Shown here: positions 11,423-24,186 of the stretch, piece after piece
How positions within the stretch are numbered: the first letter of the stretch is position 1
Layout: the number at the start of each line of letters is the position of its first letter
Assembly (NCBI GenBank): GCA_020541205.1
Contig: CP048208.1
Span: 744,001-808,000 of the forward strand
Length of the DNA stretch: 64,000 nucleotides
Reading direction: 5' to 3'
DNA from: Candidatus Hartigia pinicola
GTDB taxonomy: Bacteria > Pseudomonadota > Gammaproteobacteria > Enterobacterales > Enterobacteriaceae
Made by a program: the position numbers and the translations under genes
Notes under the pieces: generated by a model
The model's database searches: none
Seen by the model: only the letters and a program-made list of their open reading frames with translations
Told to the model about the DNA's origin: nothing

Positions 11423-13475
11423 GATGTGTTTTGAAAGAGATTGTATATCAAAATGTCATTGTTAGTGTGTTCGAAAGATATATATCCTTTTACTGAGAAA
11501 AACATTGACTAACTCACGCAATTAGTTTATTAAATAAATATTATAAAAACTATCTTGTCAGAAGTTATGAGATAATAATCTTATTTCTTTCTTTTTTTCT
11601 CATTTTTTAGCAAAAATTAAGTTTGTATATTAATATATCCATTTTATAAAAACCATAGTTTGATCAGTTTTATTAAAATTATTTTAGATTTATTGTGTAT
11701 ATTACATATTGCGTGAAATAGTCATGAAAACTAAAAGTTTAGTAATAAATAGTATCAGGTAAAGTAAAACGCTAAAACTTTTTCTCAATATGAAAAAAAG
11801 TTTAAAAAATAAGATTAGTCAAAGATATTCAATAAATTTCATTTTGTTGCTCAATATTGAAAATATACTTATTTATAAAAATTTTATATGTTTTCATGTT
11901 TTATAGATTTCTATATAGTTTCAAAAAGAGTAATTATTAAAAAACTGAGATCGCAGTAATTTTTACTAAAAATGCTACATTATTATTTAAAATTTTAAAT
12001 AATAAATACTAAAAAAATAGATCTGTGTTTTTACAAAAAAAAGTATTAAACATTCTGCTTTTGAAGCTGTTTCTAGCAGTGTAAGATTGCGTATATAATA
12101 TGCATAATTATATATAATAAAATATTAAGAATATACATATATTTTGTAAAATATATATGATTCGATAAAACTATTTCTAATCTTAAATAAGATATAGTCG
12201 TAGATCTTTAAGATAAATGCACTGTAATTATCGTCACAATAGGTAACCTTAGTGACAGATAGAAAATATCTGAATACCTTGTAACTTTTAGAAATAATTA
12301 TTTTTCTGTATTGAAAATGTATGAACAACTTTGAAATTTTTCGGATAAAAAATCGGATCTGTTGATTATACACTGAACGTGATTGTGATAATCGCACAAT
12401 TTAATACACTGCACTTTCAATGTGATTAGAAACATTTTAAGGTTGCGAAGGATAGTTAATGCACGGAAAGAATATTAGCTTTTAGAAAAAACTGAGAGTG
12501 ATATTTTAATATACCAATTTCAGAATGTAAGCTTAATATTTATTATCTTAAACTAGTTTAGAAAACATGTTAAATAATCTTTCACTAATGAAATTTTATA
12601 ATCTTTTCATGTATCTAAAGTTATTAAATTCGTTTTAATTAAAAAGCACTACTTAAAAATATTAAAAATAATTAAATCATTTGATAATTTGTAATGAAGT
12701 CGTTCTTTTCGTAATATTTTTAGTTGAGTACAGGCGTGGCTTATTAGATATCTAGATCGTTAATTATCTGTATTAATATCCAGGTTTTAAAATATATTGT
12801 GTACTTTGTATTTTGATAACAAGTGTGCAGAAAAGTGAGTATGCTATATATACTAGTTAAACATACTAACTAAGTATAATTTCTGTTGTATTCATGTAAG
12901 TCTATGATTATAATATAATTTATATATATTTTACTAATATTTATTTTTTATGTGAAATAGATGGATAATGTGTGTTAATAGTGTTTTTTATGAGAATAAG
13001 TTTTTGTTTAGTTCATTACTTTCAATAAGTTATGAAAGATATTGTGAAATTGTATTATTTCAGCGAATTGTTGAAATTAAATTGATAGCTGTCGGTTAGT
13101 TTGCATCTTTTTGTCATAAAGTCAGTTTTCTATAAGTATTCGATAGAAATATATTCCATTACACAATTTCATGCGTATATTATCATTACACTAATTAGTT
13201 TTTATTAATTAATCGTGATGAATAAAAATTTAACAACTTCAATAATATTTGAAATTACTACATTTAGGTAAAAATCTAATGAAGTTAATCATTGCTATGT
13301 TGAAGTTTTTGTTAATCACATGTTATTTGAATTCCTAGAATATTTTAACATTTTTTAATTTGATCATGAGAAATCTTCACGGTAACAATGAATAATTTGC
13401 GCTTGTACTTTATAGGCTCTTGATTGATTATAAATATGTAAATCTTTAGACGGCTAAATATTTTAAGGAGCAAAC

Positions 13476-15755
13476 ATGTCTGTTATAAATCATACACTTG
13501 GTTTTCCAAGTGTCGGTTTAAAAAGAGAATTAAAACGTGCACAAGAAGATTATTGGGCAGGAAAGATCGACCAAACCGCTCTTTTAGAGACAGGATATAA
13601 ACTGCGTACTCGTCACTGGCAACAACAAAAAGACGCCGGTGTGAACTTATTACCTGCAGGAGATTTCGCTTGGTATGATAAGGTGTTGTCAACCAGCTTA
13701 CTATTAGGTAATATACCGCCTCGTCATCAAAACAATGATAATTTAATTGATTTAGATACTTTATTTAGAGTAGCGCGTGGTCATGCACCAACAGGGAAGC
13801 CTGCAGCAGCAGGAGAGATGACTAAATGGTTTAATACTAATTACCACTATATTGTTCCTGAATTTTCAAAAGGGCAAAAGTTTTCTCTATCGTGGACACA
13901 ACTTTTTGATGAAGTTGATGAAGCATTAGCTTTAGGATATCAGATTAAACCTGTATTAATTGGTCCGTTGACTTACCTTTGGTTAGGGAAAGTAAAAGGC
14001 GAATCATTCGACCGTTTATCATTATTGAATGAATTGATAGATGTATATCAGAAAATTCTTTCACGTTTGTCTCAACAAGGCATAGAATGGGTTCAACTTG
14101 ATGAGCCAACCTTAGTTTTGGACTTGCCTAATGAGTGGAAAGAGGCTTATAAAATAGCTTATCAAGCATTAACAGGTAAAGTTAAGATACTACTTACAAC
14201 TTATTTTGATAGTGTTGGTCATCATCTTGATTTAATTAAACAGCTCACAGTACAAGGGTTACATGTTGATATAGTGTCGGGTTGTGATGACATTCACAAA
14301 TTACAGCAATCACTACCGCAGGATTGGGTATTATCACTTGGAATTATTAATGGACGTAATGTATGGAAGTCAGATTTAAGTGAAAAATTTTTGCGGGTGA
14401 AACCACTACTTGGCCAACGTGCTTTATGGATAGGTTCATCTTGCTCTCTCCTTCATAGCCCAATTGATTTAAATACTGAAACACATTTGGATACAGAAGT
14501 GAAAGGTTGGTTTTCTTTTGCTCTACAAAAATGTGAAGAGTTAGCAATGTTGTCAAAAGCGTTAAATCAGCCAACAGAAGACAATATTTCTGCATTAGAA
14601 AAATACAGTACACCAATTCGTTCGCGTAAAACTTCAACTCGTGTTAATAATTTAGCAGTGTCACAACGTCTAAGTACTATTCGTGAGGAGGATTTTGAGC
14701 GTAATAACTCATATTTAATTCGTTCAAAATGTCAACGTGAGCGTTTTAATTTGCCTTTATGGCCGACGACAACAATTGGCTCTTTTCCACAAACAAGTGA
14801 GATAAGAAAGCTACGTTTAGACTTTAAAAAAGGTAATGTAAATAAAACGTATTACCACACACGTATTAATGAGTATATTAAGCAAGCAATTAAAGAGCAA
14901 GAACTATTAGATATTGATGTTCTTGTGCATGGTGAAGCTGAGCGTAATGATATGGTCGAGTACTTCGGTGAGCATTTAAATGGTTATGTATTCACTCAAA
15001 ATGGCTGGGTACAAAGCTATGGTTCTCGTTGTGTAAAACCTCCTGTAATTATTGGTGATATTAGTCGATCAGGAGCTATTACGCTTGACTGGGCTAAATA
15101 CGCACAATCTCTTACAAAAAAACCTGTTAAAGGCATGTTAACTGGACCTGTGACTATTCTGAGCTGGTCATTTCCCCGTGAAGATCTCAGTCGAGAAATT
15201 ATTTCTAAGCAAATTGCATTAGCATTACGGGATGAAGTAGATGATTTACAAAAAGCGGGCATTGGTATCATTCAAATTGATGAGCCAGCGTTACGTGAAG
15301 GTCTACCTTTACGCAAGGACGAATGGGTAGAGTACTTAAATTGGGCAGTAAATGCTTTTAAATTAAGTGCTGCGATAGCTAAAGATGATACTCAGATCCA
15401 TACTCATATGTGTTATTGTGAGTTTAACGACATCATGGAATCAATTTCTGCACTAGATGCAGACGTCATTACTATTGAAACTTCGCGTTCAGATATGGAT
15501 TTGCTGGATGTATTTGAAAATTTTGATTATCCTAATGAGATAGGGCCTGGTGTTTATGATATTCACTCACCAAATGTGCCCAGTGTATATTCGATAGTTT
15601 CATTGTTAAGAAAAGCAGCAGACCGCGTGCCAGTTGAACGTCTATGGGTAAATCCAGATTGTGGGTTAAAAACACGTAATTGGTTAGAAACTCGCCAATC
15701 ACTTGCTAATATGGTTAAAGCGGCTAAACAATTAAGAATTGAGTTTCAATCTTAA
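13476..15755 (+). CDS. metE: cobalamin-independent methionine synthase
   Basis: Transfers the methyl group of 5-methyl-THF (triglutamate) to homocysteine, the last step of methionine synthesis, without vitamin B12; cytoplasmic zinc enzyme. The 759 residues span the family's full length (about 753 in E. coli) with the duplicated barrel architecture: an N-terminal half to about residue 400 and a catalytic C-terminal half that begins with [10 protein letters not shown]. Zinc ligands are visible: His644 and Cys646 in THMCYCEF, the Glu of ITIETSRSD and the Cys of NPDCGLKTR. Substrate loops [16 protein letters not shown] and IHSPNVPS are intact. AAGGAG lies 5 bases before the ATG and a terminator follows the stop, so it is a single-gene unit. 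The divergent activator gene metR, its usual neighbour, is not present. Retention suggests that the organism makes methionine for itself or its host. Confidence 0.97.
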   Translation: MSVINHTLGFPSVGLKRELKRAQEDYWAGKIDQTALLETGYKLRTRHWQQQKDAGVNLLPAGDFAWYDKVLSTSLLLGNIPPRHQNNDNLIDLDTLFRVARGHAPTGKPAAAGEMTKWFNTNYHYIVPEFSKGQKFSLSWTQLFDEVDEALALGYQIKPVLIGPLTYLWLGKVKGESFDRLSLLNELIDVYQKILSRLSQQGIEWVQLDEPTLVLDLPNEWKEAYKIAYQALTGKVKILLTTYFDSVGHHLDLIKQLTVQGLHVDIVSGCDDIHKLQQSLPQDWVLSLGIINGRNVWKSDLSEKFLRVKPLLGQRALWIGSSCSLLHSPIDLNTETHLDTEVKGWFSFALQKCEELAMLSKALNQPTEDNISALEKYSTPIRSRKTSTRVNNLAVSQRLSTIREEDFERNNSYLIRSKCQRERFNLPLWPTTTIGSFPQTSEIRKLRLDFKKGNVNKTYYHTRINEYIKQAIKEQELLDIDVLVHGEAERNDMVEYFGEHLNGYVFTQNGWVQSYGSRCVKPPVIIGDISRSGAITLDWAKYAQSLTKKPVKGMLTGPVTILSWSFPREDLSREIISKQIALALRDEVDDLQKAGIGIIQIDEPALREGLPLRKDEWVEYLNWAVNAFKLSAAIAKDDTQIHTHMCYCEFNDIMESISALDADVITIETSRSDMDLLDVFENFDYPNEIGPGVYDIHSPNVPSVYSIVSLLRKAADRVPVERLWVNPDCGLKTRNWLETRQSLANMVKAAKQLRIEFQS

Positions 15756-15768
15756 TATTTAATTTAAT

Positions 15769-15812
15769 AAAAATAGATAGGTGAATCAATAAAGTAATCT
15801 ATCTATTTTTTT
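15769..15812 (+). terminator. metE rho-independent terminator
   Basis: Perfect 12-bp inverted repeat: AAAAATAGATAG (15769-15780) and CTATCTATTTTT (15799-15810), running into further T residues. It starts 14 bases after the metE stop. The 18-base loop is longer than usual and the stem AT-rich, but position, orientation and U-tract fit an intrinsic terminator. Confidence 0.7.
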
Positions 15813-18800
15813 GTATTCTTACGTTTTTGATTTTCTCGTTTTATACTGATAATGACTTTTGATAGTGATTAATCAAGAAAAAATATGAAGTTTTTAATGA
15901 TGTTATTTTTATCCTTTGAGTGGAATAAAAATGATCTTAACTTAGGGTAGTAATAGTTTAAGTGCTATTTAAAATCATCGATTAATCAAGTAATCACAAT
16001 TGTTGATGCACATTTTATTAACTCATTATTGTGATTTTCAAACATATTGTATTTATAATGTGATAACATGTTAAAAACAATACCCTTACAAAGTAGTTTA
16101 TTTATATTCATATATTTAAAATAATGTAATTTAATTCATAGTTCTTAAGAAATTTTCAATTAATTAAACATTTTAAACTTATGCGTAGTATTTTTATTGA
16201 TTAAACTAACGGAAAGATTTTTATAATTTTTTTTGGAATGTTATCTATTATTTAAGATTAGAATAATATTTATAGTACTATAAGACTGGTTTTTTGTGTT
16301 AAGAGTGTATTTAGTATGTTATTGTATAATAAAATGTAGTAAATATTATTTTAAAGATTAAATAAGATCATTTGAATATTCTTTTACTTATCATACTATA
16401 TTCAGTAATCCTTTTCTGTTCACTTAATATATATTGAATAATTGAATCCTGTATGTGCATATTAAAAGTATGTTACGCATTGTATTTCAGTATTATGATG
16501 ATGTTAACTAGTATGATGATTAAGCTTATTTAAAAATATTTTGTTAGTCTCATCGTTATTTATTGCATTATTTTCACGAAGGAAAACATTATCTTCAGAA
16601 TCAGAAGTATCTATATGATATTAAGATATCTGTAATATTATTTATTGTAATTATCATTATGTTGAAATAAAGATTGAATATATACCTGTTAGGTATCGCT
16701 TAATTTTAGAAATATTTTATTGAATCGTATGTATACAATTATGTATAAGTTTCATCTGTATTCTTAATATTTTTAAATGTATCACTATAACAGTTTGTTA
16801 ATGCTTTGTATGTTTCTGTAATAATTTTTTCCAATCAGACGTCTAATGTTATTTCTGGTAATATATAACTATATTTTCTGATGATCTGTCTTTTTTAAAT
16901 TTTACAATAGTAAATATGAGAATCTTTTTAAAAAAAATTATGGTGAAAAAACTTTTTTGATAACTGATGTTGCAGATCTTGAAGATATATATCAATGCAA
17001 AAAATAATTAATATATATAGATATTTCTTGGAATATATCTCTGCCGGTTATGCAACTTTATCGTTAGTAAAGATATTAGTTATAAAGTTTCATGAGAATG
17101 ATATTCTAAGAAGAGAGCGCCTGATAGTAATTGTTGTAAGTATTTTTTTTAACGATAATATTTTATTGATGAGTTTATACACATTCTTGTTTTAGAGTCC
17201 AAAATTAATCAATATAATTTTAACAGATAAAAAGATTATTATATACGTATCTAATTTTATCTCAGCATTACAAAAATATTAAATACTCATTATTAATAAT
17301 TATTTAGGTATTATTATGGGTAGTGTTATGATATATCATATTAATTCTTACTATTTTATTTTTATAAGTGTACGCATGTGAGATTGTAAGAATGATTTCA
17401 AAAACTATTTAAAACATTTTCTGTGTCAATTAATCAATTAAATCAATATATGCAACCTAGATCAGGTTTAATTAATATGATTGAGCAGAGAAAAGTAACC
17501 TATATAGCCAATAAACTTTATTTTTATTAAAGTGTTTTGTTCTTTGTTATCTAGATACGATATAGGTGTCTTAGAAGTGTATTTATTGAATAAAGACGAA
17601 GAATTATTTAATTATAATATCATTTATGAAGCTGTCTCTGAGTTATACTGTGCTTTCTATTAAGAATATTATAATATTTAATTAAACAGCACCTCATCTT
17701 CAACATATATTTTAAAATAGCAATAAATAAATGCATGGTGTCTTTTTTTTCATGAAAATTATATCATGTTCAGTAAGTGTTGCTGTTAATGAATAAATAT
17801 TAAATCATATTAAAATATCAAAAGAATTGTTTCTTGTAGTTTTTAAAATAAGAACTCGTTTTATATTAACGTTGTTATATATAGTTTTATTTTTGAAGTA
17901 TTTTTTAAAAGTGTTTATAAATTTTATTTTCTAAGCACTTAACATTGCTTCTATTTTGGCTCTTATCTTAATATCTAGATTGTTAATTGATTGACTTTAC
18001 TGTGATTGCACTTGGATTTCTAAACCTCTCAATCGCTTTCTTTCATTATTTTATAAACGCTTAAAATCCGTTTATTTTTTATATTTATATTTTTCGTCTG
18101 ATTTTTTTGATTTTAAAAAAATAGCTTAGATACTTTACATTTACTAAAATTGTTTTACTTCTATCAGTAAACTTTAGTTTCATGAATTAGATATTATCAA
18201 AGTTTGATAATATTAAGTATAAAGAGGTTTGCCAGTTTTAATAATTTTATAATAGACAAGTTAATAAACTATATTTTTAGTTAAATAGTTTTTGAATGAC
18301 ACTAATGTTATGATATTCACAATAAAGATAGATAATTACCAATATCTTCATAATTTAAATAATTAAAGATATATTATTCAGCTATTATTAAAGTAATAGT
18401 TTTTTAAAACAGATTTTTACAATTTTATTAAATAGATCATAACTATAAAATAAGTATGAAGTTTCGTAAAAGACATAAATCTTAATATATATAAGAATTT
18501 TTTCATGTAAATTCAGAATGTTAAAAAAGTATTTTAATAAATCTAAATAATATAAGATCTTTTTTAAAATTCCTCATTTAGAAAAATAAAATTCCATACC
18601 CTACTTTTGTACTGTTATAATGTGTATTTTAAATATATTACTTAAAGATAATTTATTATAATTTATCGGGTGATAAAATGAGAAAGCTTATTAGGAACAG
18701 TCAATTTTTTAAAATTTCTTAATTAAAATTAGTTTATATATTATAAGTATATATAATATAACTATCATTATTATGAGCATAAAGACTTCACTAAAATCTT

Positions 18801-18951
18801 TAATAAATATCTGTATTGCTTCAACTATGATTTATAAAATATAGTCTTCTCTCAACCTTTAAGATTGTAATAACTAAATATTATGCTGGTGCTTTATCGC
18901 ATATGAATTATTCCAATAAAGCGTGTAAATACTTAACTCAGTGAACTGAAG

Positions 18952-18977
18952 AGGTGCACTTGCATTTTTTTGCACCT
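18952..18977. repeat. hairpin AGGTGCA/TGCACCT
   Basis: Perfect 7-bp arms at 18952-18958 and 18971-18977, four of seven pairs G-C, with a T-rich loop. A smaller palindrome, TCAGT/ACTGA, precedes it at 18938-18949. No U-tract follows on either strand. It may be a relic of a terminator or structured RNA; no gene adjoins it. Confidence 0.4.
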
Positions 18978-21900
18978 GTTAATAAAGTTAGCATGATAAA
19001 ACAATAGAATATATTTAATGTTATAATAACTGATTTTCAAATGGAATTTTTCTATAAGTCTTCAATGAATTAGGGAAAATCATATACAATAAATTGTGTG
19101 TCTAGAGGATGTAGAGAATCAGTAAGTGTGAAGCCAATTTTGTAACATTGAAAGACCAGTAACTAAGCTGCTTAGCTTATTGTATCTATCAATTATTTAG
19201 TGATGATTAGATATAAGTAGAAAATCCATTACAGTTTACTATTCTCAATCTAAGAAAAATTTTAGTTTTGTAAAAATAATTTTAAATTATATAAAAATAG
19301 TAAGCTATTAAGTGAAAATAGTTGAAATTTAAATTCAGAAGTTACATTAATAATTATAGAAAATTTTCATCTTTATTCTATTAACAAGATGAATAGTTAT
19401 TTAAAAGTTCACTGTTGAAGTCATTTAAAAATGTCTTGGTAAAAATAAAAGCTATTTAATTAAATAATAGATAGAATTTGCATTCTATGTCTAAGAGATT
19501 ATTAGCAGCGTATCAGAATACGATATAATTTAAAAATAATTTTTTATTATTAATATCATGAAATATTTTATTGAGTTATTTTAAAATAGCTATTATTGGA
19601 GATGATTTCTATCATTTTTTATGATCGATCATATTAATGATATTAAACTATATTATTGCTTTTTTATCTATGTAGAAAAAACTAAAAAGAATAGTGAATA
19701 TAATTATTTGAACGATATTGATACTATAAAGTATGATAAGCGTTGGGTGAAATTAGTTTTTACTGAATAATTTAGTAATTATACTATATTATTTTAAGAA
19801 ATGATAGTAATAGATAAAAGCTATCAATATGCAAAAGAGAATATTAATTTTAATGCAATTGATACTAGAAAATAAACTAAGCTTTTACTAAGTGACTTTA
19901 TGTTAAGCATATTTAAAGCAATTAACATACGTTCATTCAATGATTTTTGAATTTTTTTTGAAAAATAGTTATATTCTTGAGTTTTTAAATCAGATAAAAT
20001 ACAACTGAGTCAGTTGTGGATTTTTTTAGGTAAAACCTGTAGGTATCTTATCTAAAGCATTATTTCTTGGATTAAATTTTCTATATGTATAGAGGACTGT
20101 ATAATAACATTCAAGAGTATATTTAGATAGTGCATATATTTAAATTTACTTTCTCTAAAGATCGTACTCTATATTTTTAAAATAATTTTCATCACATCTG
20201 ATAGCGATAGATAATGTTTTTTAAAAAACTAGAGATTTTAGTGATTTTAACAACTAAAAATAGTAGAGTAATTGTATATATGATCTGTTTTAATTATTAG
20301 CGTTTATTTGAATGTATTGTATTTCTCAGAGCTATTATTGATAGCTAATATAAAAACTAAGATGTATTACATAGCAGTACATAGTTTAAATAATCCTAAA
20401 AAATTAAGTGCGAAGTTATTCTAGTTTACCTTGAACATCTTATCTCTTGTCACAAGAGTGACTACGAAAAATAAATGCTTAAAAATATTAAATTATTATT
20501 GAGAGATCTGTATGTTATTTTATATAATTTTCGTTCTTTTTTAAGGTCTGTATAGTTTTTACATAAAAATATAATATATTTTAGTTTAACAAATGTAAAT
20601 CTGGTATTATGATATCTCTTAAATCTTTGATAGTAGGAATTTTTTCTTCTAATCTTATTTTATATTAGATAATCTAATGTTTAGAGTTCCATATTAAAAT
20701 ATTAAGTTTATTATCTTTAACTATTTAAAAATGTTTGTTTAGTATATTCTGCATGCTATCCAAAAAATCTTTGACTTAAACAATTTTTATCTGTTAATAC
20801 ATGATTGATGTATATCAGTCATTTTTCGTTTCAAACAGAAAACTTTTTTAAGTTGTATTGCAATTTTTTTTCAAACTATGTTTATTTTATAAATTATTTA
20901 TATTAATGATTTGTAAAATCAGTGTTAGTTTTTAACCATTATAAATAAGGATCTTTCCAATGACAGTTTGAATACCTGTACTAGTAATTTTCATTCTATC
21001 TTTGATAAAATTATTATTATAACAGTTTATAATAGTAAGATACAGTGTTATTTTTGCAAGATAATGAATTAGTATGTCCTACTAGAAAGCGTTGTAAAGT
21101 ATATATCAATTTTTTTAGTATATATAAGTATATTACTGATAAGTAATAATAAGTCAATATGTTGAAATGTTTTTTTGGATAATATCATTCTTATAGTCTG
21201 TTTCTATGCCTATAAAATACACGAATATAATAATACTTCAAAAGTATTTTGAATAGCATTGTACATAAATATACTCATTTATCAATAATACAAAAACTGG
21301 TATCTTCGTTCTCTTGATCTTGTATTTATTGTTTAACTCTGAAATAATGTTTTATTATAGAAATTATTCAATGTCTATAAATACACTTGATCATTTAAAA
21401 TATAACGTAATACATTAGATGAAACATGATTATATTTTAGTTAAAAAGTGCAAAGATTTAATGAGTTTTAGTTTTATGTTTAGAGTTAAAAATTAACGAG
21501 CTTGATTTTTTTAATGTTCTTATAAACAAAACCTTCAGATCGCATTCTTCTTACTGTTAATTATTATTGAAATTAATTACAAAATTATCAATTAATATTT
21601 TACAATATCTTTACAATAACTGAATGATTTTAATATCCGTATTAACGATTGTTATTATGATACTTCACAATAGCAGCACAATTATCAACTATGATAGTAG
21701 TTATTAACTGTAGACCCATTAACTTTATGAAATTACTTAGACTAGTTAAAATTAAACAAAATAACTATTAAACCTATGGTTATTTTAAGTGAATTTTTAT
21801 TATAAATAATTTACAAAATTATGAGGTTATAAGATAGAAGTGCTGAGATTATGCTGAACATGTAATTAGTTTAGCAATATATTATATAAAGATAATATAG

Positions 21901-23519
21901 GTTACTTAGGGAGATTATTTGTTGTTATTAAATCGGATACAGTTGTAAAGTTATTGTAGTATTGTCATCATTGTTTAATAGCAATATAATAATACTTAGC
22001 GCTCTTGTTTAGCATTAATTCTTTCTTAGAGTAACAGATCATCACTAAAAAAATATTGTTATTGTTAGGCAATAGTCTTTTCTAGTGGGTATTAACTGAG
22101 CTTTCAAAGTCAATGTTGCTTGCATTGCAATATTTGTAGATTATATTTAAATGATACGGTCTTTTATTATAAGAACTTGATAAGTTTCTTTTATTTTGGT
22201 ACTGAAATCTTCAGAAAATATTAAACTAATATCTACTATCACTAGATAGTTTATATTAGTATTCAGAGTTCTGGAAGCTGTTAGCATTCTGAATAGAATA
22301 GCAACAATTACTATAGTATGCTTTTTCTTAATAGTATAGTATTTTATATAAATAAATAAAATTAAAGCGAATGATATTGGATGTACATGGCACACTAATA
22401 GTGATTAATTGATTCGATAAACTAATTTAACTTAGCAGTTATTATATTTTAGTGGTATCATACAGGTTATATTAGTCAGAATATGTAACATTATAATAAT
22501 ATAGATAGACTCAAATATAAATGATCTTACGCTTATAAGTATTTAAATTTAAAGAAATAATTATTGATTAACCCGGTTTAATTTATTTATATTTTTTTAT
22601 CGTTTTAGTGCTTTTAATATTAATTAAGGTTTAGGGCATTCACAATATCATAAGACAATCTTGATAATAGATTATAGCGCTATCAAGTTTCTTTATACTT
22701 CTGGATTTTTACAAGCTTGTTTAAAAAGCGATAAACTTTTAATTTAAAGAAGATATTAAATCTTAAAATTATTTTGGGAAATATTATTACTTTCAATAAT
22801 AAAGTTAATATTTATTAATCAAACTTTTTATGAAAATAAAACGTTTAATGTGTTATAAAATTATATTTTCATTATTAGCAGTAGTATTACGATACTTTGT
22901 AAATGTATTGTATTGTTCTTAGAGAGGTCTATAAATTACCAAACACAACTACATAAACTTTGATATTAAAATAAACTTGTAGTTGATTTCTTTAAAGTAT
23001 TTGACAAATAAGTTTATTCATAATTATTCACGGTACTTTAGGCATGCAAGCATTTTTTTTAAACTATCTTGATAAGTAGTACTAAGCAGTATATTTTGAC
23101 TATTGATTGTATTAGTCTCTTAAGAATAATTTAATTTTTATTTCAAGGAAGAATTTCTATTTATACTTAAACGCCGTTAGTTATGAGCTCTTCTTGATAT
23201 TAAAATGTTATAGCAAATTTTATGTACGACTCTGATTTGTTTAACAATAATATCTTTAGGAAATGGTGATTTTATGATTATATTAGTTATGAACTAGCAG
23301 TTTATTTAGTCTTACGCTATTGTTATGTATTACGGCACTTAAGTTAAAGCTATAAGTGACTCATTTGTTATTACCTCAATATTGTACAAGTTTATTTTTT
23401 ATTATCATGAACATGAATAATTAGAGTATTTTTCTTAAACAAGGCATATTAACTTGTTCTAGTATAATGACATATGTTAAATGTGATTGATTTATAGCAA
23501 CGTAAGATCTTAATTATCA

Positions 23520-23618
23520 GTGCAGCTTGACTCAGTCAATCTTGGCTGGGTATTTAAGTCTTTACTTGGATACGTGAAACGGATTAACAAGGCTAAAGTT
23601 ATTAATAGTGCTTCTTAA
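23520..23618 (+). pseudogene. possible coding fossil, unidentified
   Basis: A 32-codon open stretch ending in TAA reads with ordinary protein-like composition, including DSVNLGWVFKSLLGYVKR and ending KAKVINSAS, and is richer in G+C than the surrounding DNA. There is no start codon context or ribosome binding site, and a second frame is also largely open across part of it. I do not recognise the family. Best read as the C-terminal end of a decayed gene. A further coding-like patch lies upstream around 23290-23340. Confidence 0.25.
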
Positions 23619-24108
23619 ACTAATTTATTACTTGATGAATAGTGTGATTAAGTAAGATGGCAGAATATTTAGATTAATTTCATGAGTTTCTCTGATAAGG
23701 AACAATCACGAAATCGTTTTAGAAAACGTAATAAATTATTTATATAACACTATACGACATAAAAAGTAAGGCTCACATTTTTTAAAAATATGTTTTAAAC
23801 ATGGTTAGTATAACGAAAAAGTTTGCAGTTGTGAGTTTTGAGAATAAAATAATGATCATTATTTTATATGTTAGTTTAAAAATATATCAAAAAATATATC
23901 TTATATCATAAGTGATAGAAAGCAAGAAGAAGGAAAAAGATCCTAGATTTTTTATTTTTTTTTGTTATGATTCTATGTGTTTGTAGTGTATAGTACTGGT
24001 TTTTATATTGGTTAGTTTTATAAATAATGAAGTGTTATGGTATCTTTGTATATATATTAAAATCAGTAGAGTCAGTTGGAGAAGCGTAGTAAATATTTAT
24101 AAATAATT

Positions 24109-24186
24109 AGTGCCAGCAATATGCGCTTCGATTCTTGTCGTCATACCAGAAATCGGCAGCAATGCTTTGAGTGTGCCTGTGTTTAG
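24109..24186. pseudogene. GC-rich island, possible gene or RNA fossil
   Basis: About 80 bases at close to half G+C in DNA that is otherwise near a fifth. Frames on both strands are open across it: plus-strand VPAICASILVVIPEIGS and minus-strand TLKALLPISGMTTRIEA or SIAADFWYDDKNRSAYCWH. I cannot tell which, if any, was coding, and I do not recognise the protein. A fragment of a structured RNA or of recently acquired DNA is also possible. Confidence 0.3.

Larger units (their letters stand above)
9243..13475. other. gene desert between ubiI and metE
   Basis: About 4.2 kb. In E. coli gcvTHP follows ubiI; none of it is recognisable here. Contents I can point to are a 7-bp hairpin at 10338-10353, a weakly coding-like patch around 10440-10560, and a convincing plus-strand terminator at 11390-11422 with no gene in front of it. 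A 90-codon open frame on the minus strand at 12125-12397 has no recognisable homology and is probably chance. Confidence 0.6.

Noticed and set aside
12125-12397. 90-codon open frame on the minus strand starting with GTG
   Set aside because: No recognisable family, no ribosome binding site and Ile/Tyr/Phe-rich composition. By a rough estimate from base composition, one or two frames this long are expected by chance in 64 kb.
13448-13455. AGACGGCT, a 7 of 8 match to the MetJ box, 20 bases before metE
   Set aside because: MetJ needs at least two tandem boxes; the flanking octamers match at only 4 of 8 positions.
14347-14637. Reverse-strand open frames inside metE, and similar ones opposite ubiI and the ter genes
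   Set aside because: Antisense shadows of strongly conserved genes.
16995-17195. 66-codon open frame
   Set aside because: No homology, no ribosome binding site, composition as expected for random AT-rich DNA.
22147-22395. 82-codon open frame on the minus strand
   Set aside because: Composition is slightly more protein-like than most, but I see no family, no start signal and no neighbour context.
24109-24117. GTGCCAGCA resembling the conserved 16S rRNA 515 region
   Set aside because: The match ends after nine bases; the following sequence is unlike 16S rRNA.
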